DNA of 64,000 bases from Breoghania corrubedonensis (GTDB lineage: Bacteria; Pseudomonadota; Alphaproteobacteria; Rhizobiales; Stappiaceae): NCBI RefSeq assembly GCF_003053845.1, contig NZ_QAYG01000010.1, forward strand, positions 62,001 to 126,000, in the 5' to 3' direction. The notes under the pieces were generated by a model. The model had not been told where the DNA came from, made no database searches, and was given only the letters and a program-made list of their open reading frames with translations. A program made the translations under genes and the position numbers. Numbering within the stretch: the first letter of the stretch is position 1; each line of letters starts with the position of its first letter. Of the stretch, positions 1 through 10,265 are shown piece by piece.

Positions 1-22
1 GTGCGCCAGATCCGGCCCCGCC

Positions 23-406
23 TTATTTCACGATCGCCTTGAAACTTATGACCGAACAGCCCTTGCCCATGAGATTTCGCCCGCAAATCTTCATGGCGTA
101 GTGATCTTCACCCTTGTATCCGCGGCTCGGCGTATAGCGGAACCTGAAGCGGCCGATCTGCTCGAAACGACCATGACCCGCCTTCTTCGTCACGGAGGCG
201 TTCGTGAAGGTCGAACGTCCGCCCGCCATGAAGAAGTACTCACAATTGCCACCCGTTATCGTGCTGATCGGATCTGCGCCCCGGTTGATACCGACACTGA
301 AATAGAATTCCTGGGTCAGGCACCTCGCCTGAGCGGACGCGAAAACGCCTTCCGCAAGGAAAATGCCGAACGCAAAGACGAAAACAAGAATTGCAGTGCG
401 CTTCAT
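23..406 (-). CDS. small secreted protein, Ig-like fold suspected
   Basis: The 127-residue reading frame starts at an ATG at 406 with a purine-rich GGGGG stretch just upstream; the longer frame to 523 only adds non-conserved residues. Residues 1-27 form a typical Sec signal peptide (MKR, a hydrophobic core, then an AQA cleavage site). The mature part of about 100 residues has four or five cysteines and a C-terminal stretch with FRYTP and GYKGEDHY, which resembles the last strands of Ig-like or cadherin-like repeats ('Y.P..gy.G.D.y'). That resemblance is by eye only. No catalytic motif is seen. It is probably periplasmic or secreted; function unknown. Confidence 0.6.
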   Translation of the reverse strand: MKRTAILVFVFAFGIFLAEGVFASAQARCLTQEFYFSVGINRGADPISTITGGNCEYFFMAGGRSTFTNASVTKKAGHGRFEQIGRFRFRYTPSRGYKGEDHYAMKICGRNLMGKGCSVISFKAIVK

Positions 407-491
407 TTCAATGCCCCCATATATTTCTCCGGAAACTTTTCGCCAGGGAGCAAGGCAAGTCAATCGCGGATCTTGCGGCCAATTGGTCGGA

Positions 492-1370
492 TCAGGAAAA
501 TGTTCCCCTCTCGCGCGCCACAATATCCGTTACGAAGTCCGCCACGGCCTGCACGGAGCGCTGGTCGCGCGACGTCTCGTGATATACGAGCCAGTAGGCG
601 CGGTGGATCCGTTTTTCCGGAAGGATCCTGACAAGATCGGGATCGCGGCGGGCGATGAAACTGTGCAGGATGCCTATGCCAGCACCGGAGCGCACAGCCT
701 CCGTCTGGCCGAGCGCGGACGCGATCTCGAAACGGGCCTGCCAGTCGCGCGACACCTCGCCCGCATAGGCCAGGGCCGGCGAGTAGACAAGATCCTCCAC
801 ATAGCCGACGAGCTGGTGGCCGCAAAGGTCGGCAGGGGCTTGCGGAACCCCATGCTGGTGAAGGTAACGCGCGTGGGCGAAGAGGCCGAGCGTGTAGTCG
901 ACAAGCTTCTTCGCGACCAGCCGACCATGCTCGGGGCGTTCGACGGTGACCGCGATATCCGCTTCGCGCCGTGATAGCGAAACGGAGCGCGGCGCGGGCA
1001 CGAGTTGCACCGTCAATCCGGGGTGGCGGGCTGCAAGCTCCCCGAGCCGAGGCGCCAGAAAGGCAACACCGAACCCGTCAGGGGCGCCGATCCGCACGGT
1101 CCCAGAAACCTCCACATCCGCTTCCGTGGCGGCCGCGGCGGCCAGCATTTCCACCTCCATCGCCTCCGCCCCGGCGAGAAAGCGTTCGCCCGCCGGCGTC
1201 AGCGTACAGCCGTTGGTCCGCCGATCAAGGAGCTTCGTCTTCAGCGCCGCCTCCAGCGCGGTTACACGCCGCGCCACTGTCGCATGATTGAGCCCGAGCC
1301 TGCGGGCCGCCGCCAGCAACTGACCCGCGCGCGCGACCGCAAGAAATATGCGCACGTCATCCCAGTTCAT
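492..1370 (-). CDS. LysR-family transcriptional regulator
   Basis: The 292-residue protein begins at MNWDDVR, where LysR proteins usually start, so the 30-residue upstream extension is not used. Residues 1-60 are the winged helix-turn-helix (FLAVARAGQLLAAARRLGLN, then ALEAALKTKLLDR), and residues 90-290 are the periplasmic-binding-like effector domain. The gene is transcribed divergently from mmsA with a 209-bp gap, the classic arrangement of a LysR regulator and its target. It may therefore respond to an intermediate of valine, propionyl or inositol catabolism; that is inference. LysR proteins act as cytoplasmic tetramers on T-N11-A sites. Confidence 0.88.
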   Translation of the reverse strand: MNWDDVRIFLAVARAGQLLAAARRLGLNHATVARRVTALEAALKTKLLDRRTNGCTLTPAGERFLAGAEAMEVEMLAAAAATEADVEVSGTVRIGAPDGFGVAFLAPRLGELAARHPGLTVQLVPAPRSVSLSRREADIAVTVERPEHGRLVAKKLVDYTLGLFAHARYLHQHGVPQAPADLCGHQLVGYVEDLVYSPALAYAGEVSRDWQARFEIASALGQTEAVRSGAGIGILHSFIARRDPDLVRILPEKRIHRAYWLVYHETSRDQRSVQAVADFVTDIVARERGTFS

Positions 1371-1490
1371 GACGACAACCGCTGTTCTCGCACATCGCAT
1401 CCTCTCGAAATTTGCACTGCGACATAGCCACGATAGGAAACCGAACTTTAATTTTCGCACAACGGCTACGCTCCGTCGAGCGTTGCGTTT

Positions 1491-1502
1491 CCTTGCGCAA
1501 GG
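1491..1502. promoter_or_regulatory. 12-bp palindrome between LysR gene and mmsA
   Basis: CCTTGCGCAAGG is a perfect dyad located 78 bases before the mmsA start and 121 bases before the LysR start. It could be part of an operator in this divergent promoter region, but 12-bp palindromes also occur by chance in GC-rich DNA and no promoter hexamers are clear. Confidence 0.25.
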
Positions 1503-1579
1503 TGCAGACTGTGGGGCAATGAGCGGCGGCAGAATCCGTCCGAGAACCAGTTACAGAAAATCATCCGGGAGGCTCTTCC

Positions 1580-3082
<1,503 letters not shown>

Positions 3083-3127
3083 GGCGCAAGACTGACAGAA
3101 CCGGATCCCGGGATCTGCAGGCGTGAC

Positions 3128-3160
3128 AAGGGGGCCAAAGCGGCCCCCTTTTTCCTTTTT
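3128..3160 (+). terminator. intrinsic terminator of mmsA
   Basis: A GC-rich hairpin (AAGGGGGCC, loop AAAGC, GGCCCCCTT) is followed by TTTTTCCTTTTT, 46 bases after the mmsA stop. It has the shape of a rho-independent terminator and separates mmsA from the convergent MFS gene. Confidence 0.9.
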
Positions 3161-3181
3161 GCGGAGCGAACGCTTGGACGC

Positions 3182-4396
3182 TCAGGCAGCTACCGCCGCC
3201 CCACCCGCGACAAGACCGGTTGCCCGCAACAAAATGTGGCCCCCGACATTGAGCGCGAGCACGAGCGTGCCGAAGACCAGAGTCGTTGGCGCAAGCCCAA
3301 TGGAAGCGGCAAGGAAGCCCGCTCCGATCGCCGGCACGCTCATCGCCAGGTAGGATTCGATATAGTAGACGGCGAGCAATTCAGCCCGCTCGTCGGCTTT
3401 CGCCAGGGGCAGCAAGGTCCGCATCACGCCGGAAAAGCAGGCGCCCCATCCCAGCCCCGTCACTACCGATCCGATTGCCAGCAACGCCAGGGCACCCGTG
3501 AACACACCGATAACCAGCGTCACGATGCCGACGCTGATGGCTGTCGTGCCGAAGGTCATGAGCACCACGGGCCGCTGCCCGCGCAAGGCCAAGACCGACA
3601 GTCCTCCGGAAAACATCAACGATGCGACGACCACACCGCCAAGAAACGGGGACGATATCCCGGTCGCGCGGGCAACGACGGAGGGGATGAGGGACAGGAA
3701 GAACCCGCCGAGCATCCAGATCGACAGGTTGGTTGGCGAGAGCAACACGAAGGCGCGGCGAGCGGACGCCGGAACGGTCACGCGCGGATCGAGCGCGGCA
3801 AGCGCGCCCGGCTTGCGGCGCACCGTCTCCGGCAAGCGCCAGATCATGCCGGCCTGAAATACGGTCAGCGCCAACAGCAGGACGTAGACGAGATGGCTCG
3901 GCGCCGGCGCGAAGGCCACCAGGGCGCCTGAGGCGAGCGCGCCAAGCCCCATGCCGCCAAGCGGAGAGAAGCTGTTGACCACAGGCCCCCGCCTGTAATC
4001 CGCATCGACCACGGCCGCTCCGAGCGATGTGGTGGCGAGCCCGGTGGCGACCCCCTGCATCAGCCGGGCTGCGAGCAGCGCGCCGCCGCTATCGGCCAGC
4101 AGAAACAGCACCATTGCGACGCTCTGCAAGACGAGACCGGCAAAGATGACGGGCTTGCGTCCGACGTGATCGGAGAGCGAACCGCCGACCAGAAGCGCCG
4201 CCAGCAGAGCAAAGGCATAGACGGCGAAAACGAGCGTGATCATCACCGGCGAGATGCTCCACATCTGCTGGTAGAGCCGATAAAGCGGGGTCGACGCCGC
4301 CGAAGCGGCCATGAACGTGGCGAAGGTGGTCGCATAGAAGACGAAGGATCCGGTGTCGACCGTCGGGCGTATCGAGCCGTTGGAGAGACTGGACAT
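3182..4396 (-). CDS. MFS efflux transporter, 12 TM
   Basis: The protein has about 404 residues from the ATG at 4396; a GTG at 4411 would add five residues. It has twelve hydrophobic segments and the MFS loop motif after the second one (GGSLSDHVGRKP), so it is a major facilitator of the drug-efflux type in the inner membrane. Its substrate cannot be read from sequence. It is divergent from a TetR regulator at 4548-5117, and two palindromes in the 151-bp space between them (4418-4434 and 4453-4477) look like the repressor's operators. This is the standard inducible efflux-pump layout. Confidence 0.88.
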   Translation of the reverse strand: MSSLSNGSIRPTVDTGSFVFYATTFATFMAASAASTPLYRLYQQMWSISPVMITLVFAVYAFALLAALLVGGSLSDHVGRKPVIFAGLVLQSVAMVLFLLADSGGALLAARLMQGVATGLATTSLGAAVVDADYRRGPVVNSFSPLGGMGLGALASGALVAFAPAPSHLVYVLLLALTVFQAGMIWRLPETVRRKPGALAALDPRVTVPASARRAFVLLSPTNLSIWMLGGFFLSLIPSVVARATGISSPFLGGVVVASLMFSGGLSVLALRGQRPVVLMTFGTTAISVGIVTLVIGVFTGALALLAIGSVVTGLGWGACFSGVMRTLLPLAKADERAELLAVYYIESYLAMSVPAIGAGFLAASIGLAPTTLVFGTLVLALNVGGHILLRATGLVAGGAAVAA

Positions 4397-4417
4397 GATG
4401 CTTGGGCTCACTTAAAG

Positions 4418-4434
4418 CTAATTTGTTGCATTAG
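4418..4434. promoter_or_regulatory. putative TetR operator 1
   Basis: CTAATTTGTTGCATTAG has CTAAT/ATTAG arms. Read on the minus strand it begins CTAATGCAACAAAT, closely matching the minus-strand reading of the second site (CTAACGCAAAAAAT). It lies 22 bases upstream of the MFS start. Two matching palindromes between a TetR gene and an efflux gene are best explained as repressor sites. Confidence 0.6.
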
Positions 4435-4452
4435 ATATAGACCCACCGGAAC

Positions 4453-4477
4453 ACTAAAGCAAATTTTTTGCGTTAGT
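4453..4477. promoter_or_regulatory. putative TetR operator 2
   Basis: A 25-bp dyad with arms ACTAAAGCAAA and its near-complement ending GCGTTAGT (one mismatch in the outer eight bases). It shares the CTAA-N-GCAA core with the site at 4418-4434; the centres are 39 bp apart, near four helical turns. Because this site overlaps the upstream GTG at 4476, translation of the TetR gene more likely starts at 4548. Confidence 0.62.
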
Positions 4478-4547
4478 GCATTTATACCCCGTCCAACGGG
4501 GGAGGAAACCGAGTGAGCGACGGCGGGCGACAGAAGAGAAAACGCAC

Positions 4548-5117
4548 ATGACGGCAAAGACACAGACACGCCCGGGCGGGCGAAGTGCCCGGGTTCAGGC
4601 GAGCGTTCATGCCGCCGTTGAAAAGCTGCAACACGCCATGCCGCGCGACGCTGTGACGATCCCGGCGATCGCCGAGGAGGCGGGGGTCACGCCGTCCACC
4701 ATCTACCGTCGGTGGGGAGACCTGCGGGAGCTTTTCGCCGATGTCGCAATCCAGCGCCTGCGTCCGGACAGCCCCCCGGCGGACACCGGCGGCGCGCGCT
4801 CCGACCTTGAGGCCTGGACGGATCAATATGCGGAGGAAATGGCCTCGGGGCCCGGCCGCAAGATGATTCAGGACGTGCTGATAAGCCAGGGGGAAGACGG
4901 CAAGGCATCGGCCTGCTGCGACATTACCCGCGCGCAACTGGAGCTTCTTGCAGAACGCGCCCGGGGTCGTGGCGAGGCGTTTCCCTGTGTCGACGACGTG
5001 CTCGACCAGGTGGTCGCGCCGATCATCTACCGTATTCTCTACGACCAGCCTCTGGACGAAAGCCGCTGGCGGCGCTTTATCGCGCGTCTTTTCGAAGAGA
5101 TCGCGGACAAGGGATAG
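4548..5117 (+). CDS. TetR/AcrR-family repressor
   Basis: The protein has 189 residues from the ATG at 4548. The N-terminal helix-turn-helix is clear (IPAIAEEAGVTPSTIYRRWGDLRELFADV, residues about 36-64), with the GVTPSTIYRRWG recognition-helix pattern of the TetR family. The C-terminal part is all-helical ligand binding and dimerisation, with an LLAERARGRGE stretch near residue 145. The frame is open further upstream to 4476, but that region overlaps the palindromic operator. It probably represses the divergent MFS gene and itself; the ligand is unknown. Confidence 0.87.
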   Translation: MTAKTQTRPGGRSARVQASVHAAVEKLQHAMPRDAVTIPAIAEEAGVTPSTIYRRWGDLRELFADVAIQRLRPDSPPADTGGARSDLEAWTDQYAEEMASGPGRKMIQDVLISQGEDGKASACCDITRAQLELLAERARGRGEAFPCVDDVLDQVVAPIIYRILYDQPLDESRWRRFIARLFEEIADKG

Positions 5118-5200
5118 CCCCCGCCCCGATACCCGAAGCCTGCCGCATGGACACGCCGGCGCATGGCCCCTATCAGTCGTCCACCTGTTGGAGGAACACG

Positions 5201-6172
5201 ATGAACCTTGTCCGCCTCGCCGCCGCTGTCGTCCTGGGCGTCGGCATCGCCAGTCCTGTGCTTGCCGCTCCGTCGCTACCCGAAGGCTGGCAATCAACGC
5301 TCAATCGCGACAATCCGCTCGTCGGCAAGATCTGGGCGGTCGACAGGAAGGCCTTCGTGACGCCTGAGGAAATGGCAGCGGATATCGGTTCCGCCCGCTT
5401 CGTGCTGGCCGGCGAGACGCACGACAACCCTGACCATCACCGGCTTCAGGCCTGGATCCTCTCCGCGCTCGCGGAGGGCGGACGCAAACCGGCGGTCGTG
5501 TTTGAAATGATCCCCGCCGACAAGGCCGCCGCATTGAAGGACTATCTCGCGAGCGATCCCAGGGACGCTTCCGGCATGGGCACGGCGCTTGCCTGGGAGA
5601 AGCGCGGCTGGCCGGCCTGGTCCATGTACCGGCCGATCGCCGAGGCCGCCCTTGCCGCGCACCTGCCGATGGCTGCTGGCGATCTTTCACGCGACACACT
5701 GAAGCGCTTCCGGAGCGAAGGCCTTGCCGCCCTTGGGGAGAGAACAGCGAAACACTGGGGGCTGGAAACGCCGCTTTCACCCGCCGGCCTTGAAACGCTG
5801 AAGCAGGATCTGCGCGAGGGCCATTGCGACCTGCTGCCCGAGCCCGCGCTGGACGCGATGGTTCCCGTCCAGCGCGCCCGAGACGCCTCACTGGCCGAGG
5901 GGCTGCTGAGCAATGCGACGCGCGACGGCGCGGTTCTGATCGCGGGGCGCGGGCATGTCCGCCGCGACATGGCCGCGCCGTGGTATCTGCGGGCGCGCGA
6001 ACCCGGAGCCTCTATCCGCATCGTTGCGATGGTCGAAGCGGAAGATGGAGAGACAAGCCCCGCCGACTATCTGCCGGCTCCCGAGCTCTACGACTATCTC
6101 TGGTTCACGCCAAAGGCGGAGCGTTCCGACAAGTGCGCGGAACTGAAGGAGCAGTTCGGGAAGAAGAAGTAG
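5201..6172 (+). CDS. ChaN-family (haem-binding/Tiki-fold) exported protein
   Basis: The protein has 323 residues from an ATG preceded by GGAGG at 5190-5194. Residues 1-22 are a signal peptide (cleavage near VLA-AP). The ChaN/DUF399 signature GETHDNPDHH is at residues 71-80, and a second conserved block with RGHVRRDMAAPWYL is near residue 258. ChaN homologues are periplasmic or outer-membrane-anchored and bind haem; the fold is shared with erythromycin esterase and Tiki proteases. There is no lipobox cysteine after the signal, so this one is probably soluble in the periplasm. No haem-transport genes lie next to it, so a role in iron uptake is only a family-level inference. Confidence 0.82.
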   Translation: MNLVRLAAAVVLGVGIASPVLAAPSLPEGWQSTLNRDNPLVGKIWAVDRKAFVTPEEMAADIGSARFVLAGETHDNPDHHRLQAWILSALAEGGRKPAVVFEMIPADKAAALKDYLASDPRDASGMGTALAWEKRGWPAWSMYRPIAEAALAAHLPMAAGDLSRDTLKRFRSEGLAALGERTAKHWGLETPLSPAGLETLKQDLREGHCDLLPEPALDAMVPVQRARDASLAEGLLSNATRDGAVLIAGRGHVRRDMAAPWYLRAREPGASIRIVAMVEAEDGETSPADYLPAPELYDYLWFTPKAERSDKCAELKEQFGKKK

Positions 6173-6209
6173 TCGCGCTCGAAAACGGAGTGATACGGGC
6201 TTTCGCCGC

Positions 6210-7319
6210 TCACACCCCGAGTGCCGTTTTCAGGGTCTTGAGGCGTGTCCGGCTGACTGGCACGCGGTAAGGGGTTTCGCCGTCGAGTTCCAGAACCCCC
6301 TGCTCTCCGCGCCGGCTGAGTGCAGCCGCGTGCTCGAGGTTGACCAGGTGGCTGCGATGTACCCTCACGAAGCCCGCACGCCCCATACGGACCTCGATCT
6401 GAGAAATCGACAGCGCGCAGAAATAGGTGCGCTCCCCGTCGAAGACGGTCGAGTAGTGCGCATCCGCCCGCACCGCGTAGATGTCATCAGGCGCCAGCAG
6501 GACTGTCTTTCCTTCCTTGGTGACGGGTATGCGAAGCGCCGCCGGTGTTTTCCCCGATGTGTCGAACATCCAGGCACGATCCGGCCACGAACCGTCGACG
6601 TCCGCGCGCACAACCGCAACCCGATCGGGCAGCAAAGTCAGAAAGAAGATTGCGGAAATCGCGAAAGCGATGATCGCGACAATGATCGCCAGCATGTCGT
6701 TGGTCAGCGCCGGTGCCGTGAAGGGCACGACCGTGGTGATAGGCTCGAAGCTCGCCGCCAACATCGCCGTGTAGTGCATGCCCGAGATCGCTCCGCCGAG
6801 CGCTAGTGCCGAGGTCAGCAGCGCATACCCCCGCCCGCCCACGAAAAGCAGTCTCAGCCCAAGCATGGATGACCCCATGCCCACAGCGACGGATGCGGCG
6901 ACCATGACCGGATCGTAAAGACAGGTGACGCCGGCAAGAGCACTCATTCCGATATAGTGCATGGCGGAAATACCCCCGCCCATCATCGCTCCGCCGAGCC
7001 CGAGACTGAGCCGGCCCGGGCGAATGACCGTGCAGAAGAAAAGCGCCGCTCCCACGGCCAGCATGGCGATCAGCGCGGAGACGACCGTCAACAGCACGTC
7101 ATAGTCGACCGGCAGATTGAGGCGGATGGCCAGCATGCCGATAAAGTGCATGGCCCAGATGGAGACCGCGAGCGAAACCGCTGCCGCTCCCAGACGAATC
7201 TTCCATTGCAATCCGGTATGGTCCGCAAGCGTGCGGGCGAGAAGCAGCCCGACATAGCTGCCCTGAACGGCGATGACCACCGACAGGATCACGAGCGGAA
7301 TGTTGTAACTCGTCTGCAT
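6210..7319 (-). CDS. MHYT-domain membrane sensor with C-terminal LytTR DNA-binding domain
   Basis: The 369-residue protein starts at the ATG at 7319 with GGGAGGA upstream; a TTG start at 7367 is less likely. The N-terminal half has seven membrane segments with three MHYT motifs (MHFIGM at 57, MHYIGM at 120, MHYTAM at 181), proposed to bind copper and sense O2, CO or NO. Residues 265-365 are a LytTR DNA-binding domain ([30 protein letters not shown]). The fusion is like CoxC and CoxH, first described beside the carbon monoxide dehydrogenase genes of Oligotropha. No CO dehydrogenase genes are in this window. It is a one-component membrane-bound regulator; the target is unknown, though the divergent pirin gene is the closest candidate. 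Confidence 0.87.
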   Translation of the reverse strand: MQTSYNIPLVILSVVIAVQGSYVGLLLARTLADHTGLQWKIRLGAAAVSLAVSIWAMHFIGMLAIRLNLPVDYDVLLTVVSALIAMLAVGAALFFCTVIRPGRLSLGLGGAMMGGGISAMHYIGMSALAGVTCLYDPVMVAASVAVGMGSSMLGLRLLFVGGRGYALLTSALALGGAISGMHYTAMLAASFEPITTVVPFTAPALTNDMLAIIVAIIAFAISAIFFLTLLPDRVAVVRADVDGSWPDRAWMFDTSGKTPAALRIPVTKEGKTVLLAPDDIYAVRADAHYSTVFDGERTYFCALSISQIEVRMGRAGFVRVHRSHLVNLEHAAALSRRGEQGVLELDGETPYRVPVSRTRLKTLKTALGV

Positions 7320-7603
7320 CGAGCGGCGGGTCCTCCCAAACCCACCGGCCATATCGAGAACCCGCAATAAGGGTCCCAGTTACGGCCGGTTCAGCGCTCG
7401 GCCTTCGACGCGGCCCCCTTCCAAACACCCGCATCGCCTGCCCGGCCACACGATTGTTCCAGAAAGCAGGGTCCGTTTGCAACCCCGCCCTTTACGCAGA
7501 GGCAGTCAACAGCAGCCTTTCCGACGCCCTCGTCCTGAGCCACACTAATCAGGTGCAAGGCGCATCGAAGAGTGTAAAGAAAGGTACGACCAAGGAGACA
7601 ATC

Positions 7604-8518
7604 ATGTCCAGGCGACCCGAAGATCCTCGCCGCGGCGATCGCCGATGTTGTGAAGAGATCGAAACCATCATCGTTCCCCGCACTGCGGATATCGGCGGGC
7701 TCGAGGTTCATCGCGCCCTGCCTACTGCCAGGCGCCGAATGGTTGGGCCCTTCATCTTCTTCGATCAGATTGGTCCGGCGGAATTCATAACCGGGCACGG
7801 TCTCGACGTGCGCCCCCATCCCCATATTGGGCTCGCCACCGTCACCTATCTTTATGAAGGCGAGATCTTCCATCGCGACAGCCTGGGTTCGTCACAGGCG
7901 ATACGTCCGGGCGACGTCAACTGGATGACGGCGGGACGCGGTATCGTTCACTCGGAACGAACGGCCCCCGGCATTCGCCTGGCAAGCTCGAAACTATTCG
8001 GCATCCAGACCTGGGTCGCACTGCCGAAGGAGCAGGAAGAGACGGCGCCAGCCTTCACCCATATCGACAAGGCGGACCTGCCGGTTCTGTCCGACGGCGG
8101 CACGAACGTCCGGGTGATCATCGGTGAACTCTTCGGCGAACGGGCCGCTACCCCCACCTATTCCGACACGTTCTACGCCGATGTCTCGCTTGAGCCCGGC
8201 GCGCAGCTTCCGATCGACGCGGGCTACGAGGAGCGCGCGATCTACACGCTTTCCGGAGAAATCGAGATTTCCGGAGAAATGTTCGGCCCCGGGCAACTGC
8301 TGGTGTTCAAATCTGGAGACAATGTGCGCGTCAATGCGATGACGCCCGCCCGTTTTCAGCTACTGGGCGGCGAGCCGATGGACGGGCGACGCTACATCTG
8401 GTGGAACTTCGTCTCCTCCTCCAAGGAGCGCATCGAGCAGGCCAAGGCGGAGTGGGCGGCGGGCAAGTTCGATATTGTTCCGGGAGACGAAGAAGACCTC
8501 ATTCCACTGCCAGAATAG
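7604..8518 (+). CDS. pirin-family cupin protein
   Basis: The 304-residue protein starts at the ATG at 7604, preceded by AAGGAG at 7592-7597; the frame extends upstream to 7454 without good signals. The four pirin metal ligands are present as His72 and His74 (HPHIGLATV) and His116 and Glu118 (GRGIVHSE), followed by a second cupin domain. Bacterial pirins bind Fe(II) and include quercetin 2,3-dioxygenases and redox-linked regulators, so activity cannot be settled here. The gene is divergent from the MHYT-LytTR regulator (284 bp) and 46 bp upstream of the aldolase/kinase pair, which it could lead as an operon. Confidence 0.88.
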   Translation: MSRRPEDPRRGDRRCCEEIETIIVPRTADIGGLEVHRALPTARRRMVGPFIFFDQIGPAEFITGHGLDVRPHPHIGLATVTYLYEGEIFHRDSLGSSQAIRPGDVNWMTAGRGIVHSERTAPGIRLASSKLFGIQTWVALPKEQEETAPAFTHIDKADLPVLSDGGTNVRVIIGELFGERAATPTYSDTFYADVSLEPGAQLPIDAGYEERAIYTLSGEIEISGEMFGPGQLLVFKSGDNVRVNAMTPARFQLLGGEPMDGRRYIWWNFVSSSKERIEQAKAEWAAGKFDIVPGDEEDLIPLPE

Positions 8519-8564
8519 GCAGCAAGAGAGCACCTTCGCCCCCTCGCCAATCGACAGGCATGAC

Positions 8565-9272
8565 ATGTCCGACCAGTCTCTTCGCAAAGCCATTATTGCC
8601 ACCTGCCGGGCGATGAATGCCTCCAGGCTCAATACCGGCACTTCAGGCAATGTCTCGGCGCGCACCGAAACAGGCTTCCTCGTCACGCCATCCGGTATTC
8701 CCTACGACGACCTCACGCCGGAGCAGATTGTCGGGATGGATCTCGACGGCACCTATGAAGGCGACTGGTTGCCGTCCTCGGAATGGCGCATGCATCTAGA
8801 TATCTACCGCGCCCGCCCCGAAGCGGGCGCCATCGTCCACGTCCATTCGAGCCACGCAGCGGCACTTTCCTGTCTGCGGCTGGACATCCCGCCGTTCCAC
8901 TACATGATCGCGGTCGCCGGCGGCCCGACGCTTCGATGCGCCGACTACGCCACCTTCGGGACCGCGGAACTGTCGCGAAACATGATCGCAGGGCTTCAGG
9001 GGCGCTCGGCCTGTCTGCTTGCAAATCACGGCCAGATCGCGTTTGGAGCGACGCTGACAAAAGCACTGTGGCTCGCCGGCGAGGTGGAGGAACTGTGCCA
9101 CCAGTTTTTCCTCGCCACCCAGATGGCGGCAACGATGGGAAAGCCGCTCGTCATTCTCGACGAACCGGAAATGGCGCGGGTGATGGAGAAATTCACGACC
9201 TACGGCAAGCAACCGCGAGACTTCGCGCCGGGCGAGCACGCCGCGTTCGACGTGTCGGTGAAGAAGGTCTGA
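8565..9272 (+). CDS. class II aldolase, L-fuculose-1-phosphate aldolase type
   Basis: The 235-residue protein has the zinc aldolase active site at the same numbers as E. coli FucA: Glu73 (SSEWRMH), His92 and His94 (VHVHSSH) and His155 (NHGQIAFG), with the phosphate-binding TGTSGNVSAR stretch at 24-33. It should be a cytoplasmic zinc enzyme that cleaves a ketose 1-phosphate into dihydroxyacetone phosphate and an aldehyde; the sugar is not determinable. It is two bases upstream of a ROK sugar kinase, so the two are likely co-translated and may act in sequence on the same sugar or metabolite. Confidence 0.85.
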   Translation: MSDQSLRKAIIATCRAMNASRLNTGTSGNVSARTETGFLVTPSGIPYDDLTPEQIVGMDLDGTYEGDWLPSSEWRMHLDIYRARPEAGAIVHVHSSHAAALSCLRLDIPPFHYMIAVAGGPTLRCADYATFGTAELSRNMIAGLQGRSACLLANHGQIAFGATLTKALWLAGEVEELCHQFFLATQMAATMGKPLVILDEPEMARVMEKFTTYGKQPRDFAPGEHAAFDVSVKKV

Positions 9273-9274
9273 CG

Positions 9275-10222
9275 ATGCGGATCGGTCTGGATTGGGGCGG
9301 CACGAAAATCGAGGCCATTGCCCTTGGCGCGGATGGTGCGGAACAAATCCGCCGGCGCGTGCCGACGCCGCGCGACGACTACCAAGCCTGCATCGCCACG
9401 GCGCGCGATCTTGTTGCCGGCATTGAGGCGGAAACCGGCGAGACAGGCACGGTCGGCGTCGGGATCCCCGGCTCCCTGTCGCCTCACACCGGGCTTGTGC
9501 GCAATGCCAACTCGGCCTGGCTCAACGGCAAACCGTTGAAGCGCGACCTCGAGCACGCGCTGTCGCGCCCCGTGGGAATCGAGAATGACGCCAACTGTTT
9601 CGCGGTCTCCGAGGCGCGCGATGGGGCCGCTGCCGGGGCACACGTGACGCTGGCGCTGATTCTCGGCACCGGTTGCGGCGCAGGCATCGCCGTAAAAGGC
9701 CAGGCACTCTCCGGGCGGCAGGGGATTGCCGGCGAATTCGGTCACACGCCCCTGCCATGGATGAGCGGGCAAGAGTATCCCGGACCCGACTGCTGGTGCG
9801 GCCGCAGAGGCTGTATCGAGACCTTCGTCTCCGGTTCCGGGCTTGAGCGGGACTATCTCGCAGTCACTGGCGACAGGCTCACGGCCGCGGAGATCGCGAC
9901 GTCGTCCGCACCCGAGGCACGCGCGGCGATCATGCGCTACGCAGACCGGCTGGCCCGCGCGCTCGCGGTGCTGATTGACATCCTTGATCCCGACGTCGTC
10001 GTGCTCGGCGGAGGCATGTCGAACGTCGAGCATCTCTACGAGCGGCTGCCCGCCCTCGTGGCTCCGCATATCTTCGCCGACGTGTGGTCCACGCCCATCG
10101 TCAAGGCTCGGCACGGGGACTCATCGGGGGTACGCGGCGCGGCGTGGCTATGGGATCAGGAAGTTTCGATCAGCCCCTCCCCGGTCAGCGGTGGCAAGAC
10201 CATTGGTTTCAAAGGCGGCTAA
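9275..10222 (+). CDS. ROK-family sugar kinase, fructokinase (Mak)-like
   Basis: The 315-residue protein has the ROK ATP-binding motif DWGGTKIE at residues 6-13, the catalytic Asp105 in ENDANCF, and the structural zinc site His157 with Cys173, Cys175 and Cys180. It closely resembles E. coli Mak throughout (VGIPGSLSP, GLVRNANSAWLNG, GHTPLPWM), so phosphorylation of fructose or a similar hexose by ATP is the best guess. N-acetylglucosamine kinases share the fold. It follows the aldolase gene with a 2-base gap and converges on the amidase gene. Confidence 0.87.
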   Translation: MRIGLDWGGTKIEAIALGADGAEQIRRRVPTPRDDYQACIATARDLVAGIEAETGETGTVGVGIPGSLSPHTGLVRNANSAWLNGKPLKRDLEHALSRPVGIENDANCFAVSEARDGAAAGAHVTLALILGTGCGAGIAVKGQALSGRQGIAGEFGHTPLPWMSGQEYPGPDCWCGRRGCIETFVSGSGLERDYLAVTGDRLTAAEIATSSAPEARAAIMRYADRLARALAVLIDILDPDVVVLGGGMSNVEHLYERLPALVAPHIFADVWSTPIVKARHGDSSGVRGAAWLWDQEVSISPSPVSGGKTIGFKGG

Positions 10223-10265
10223 CCGGCCGGGTGATGGCAAATGCCGGTGGTCGGCCCCTCCGCGG

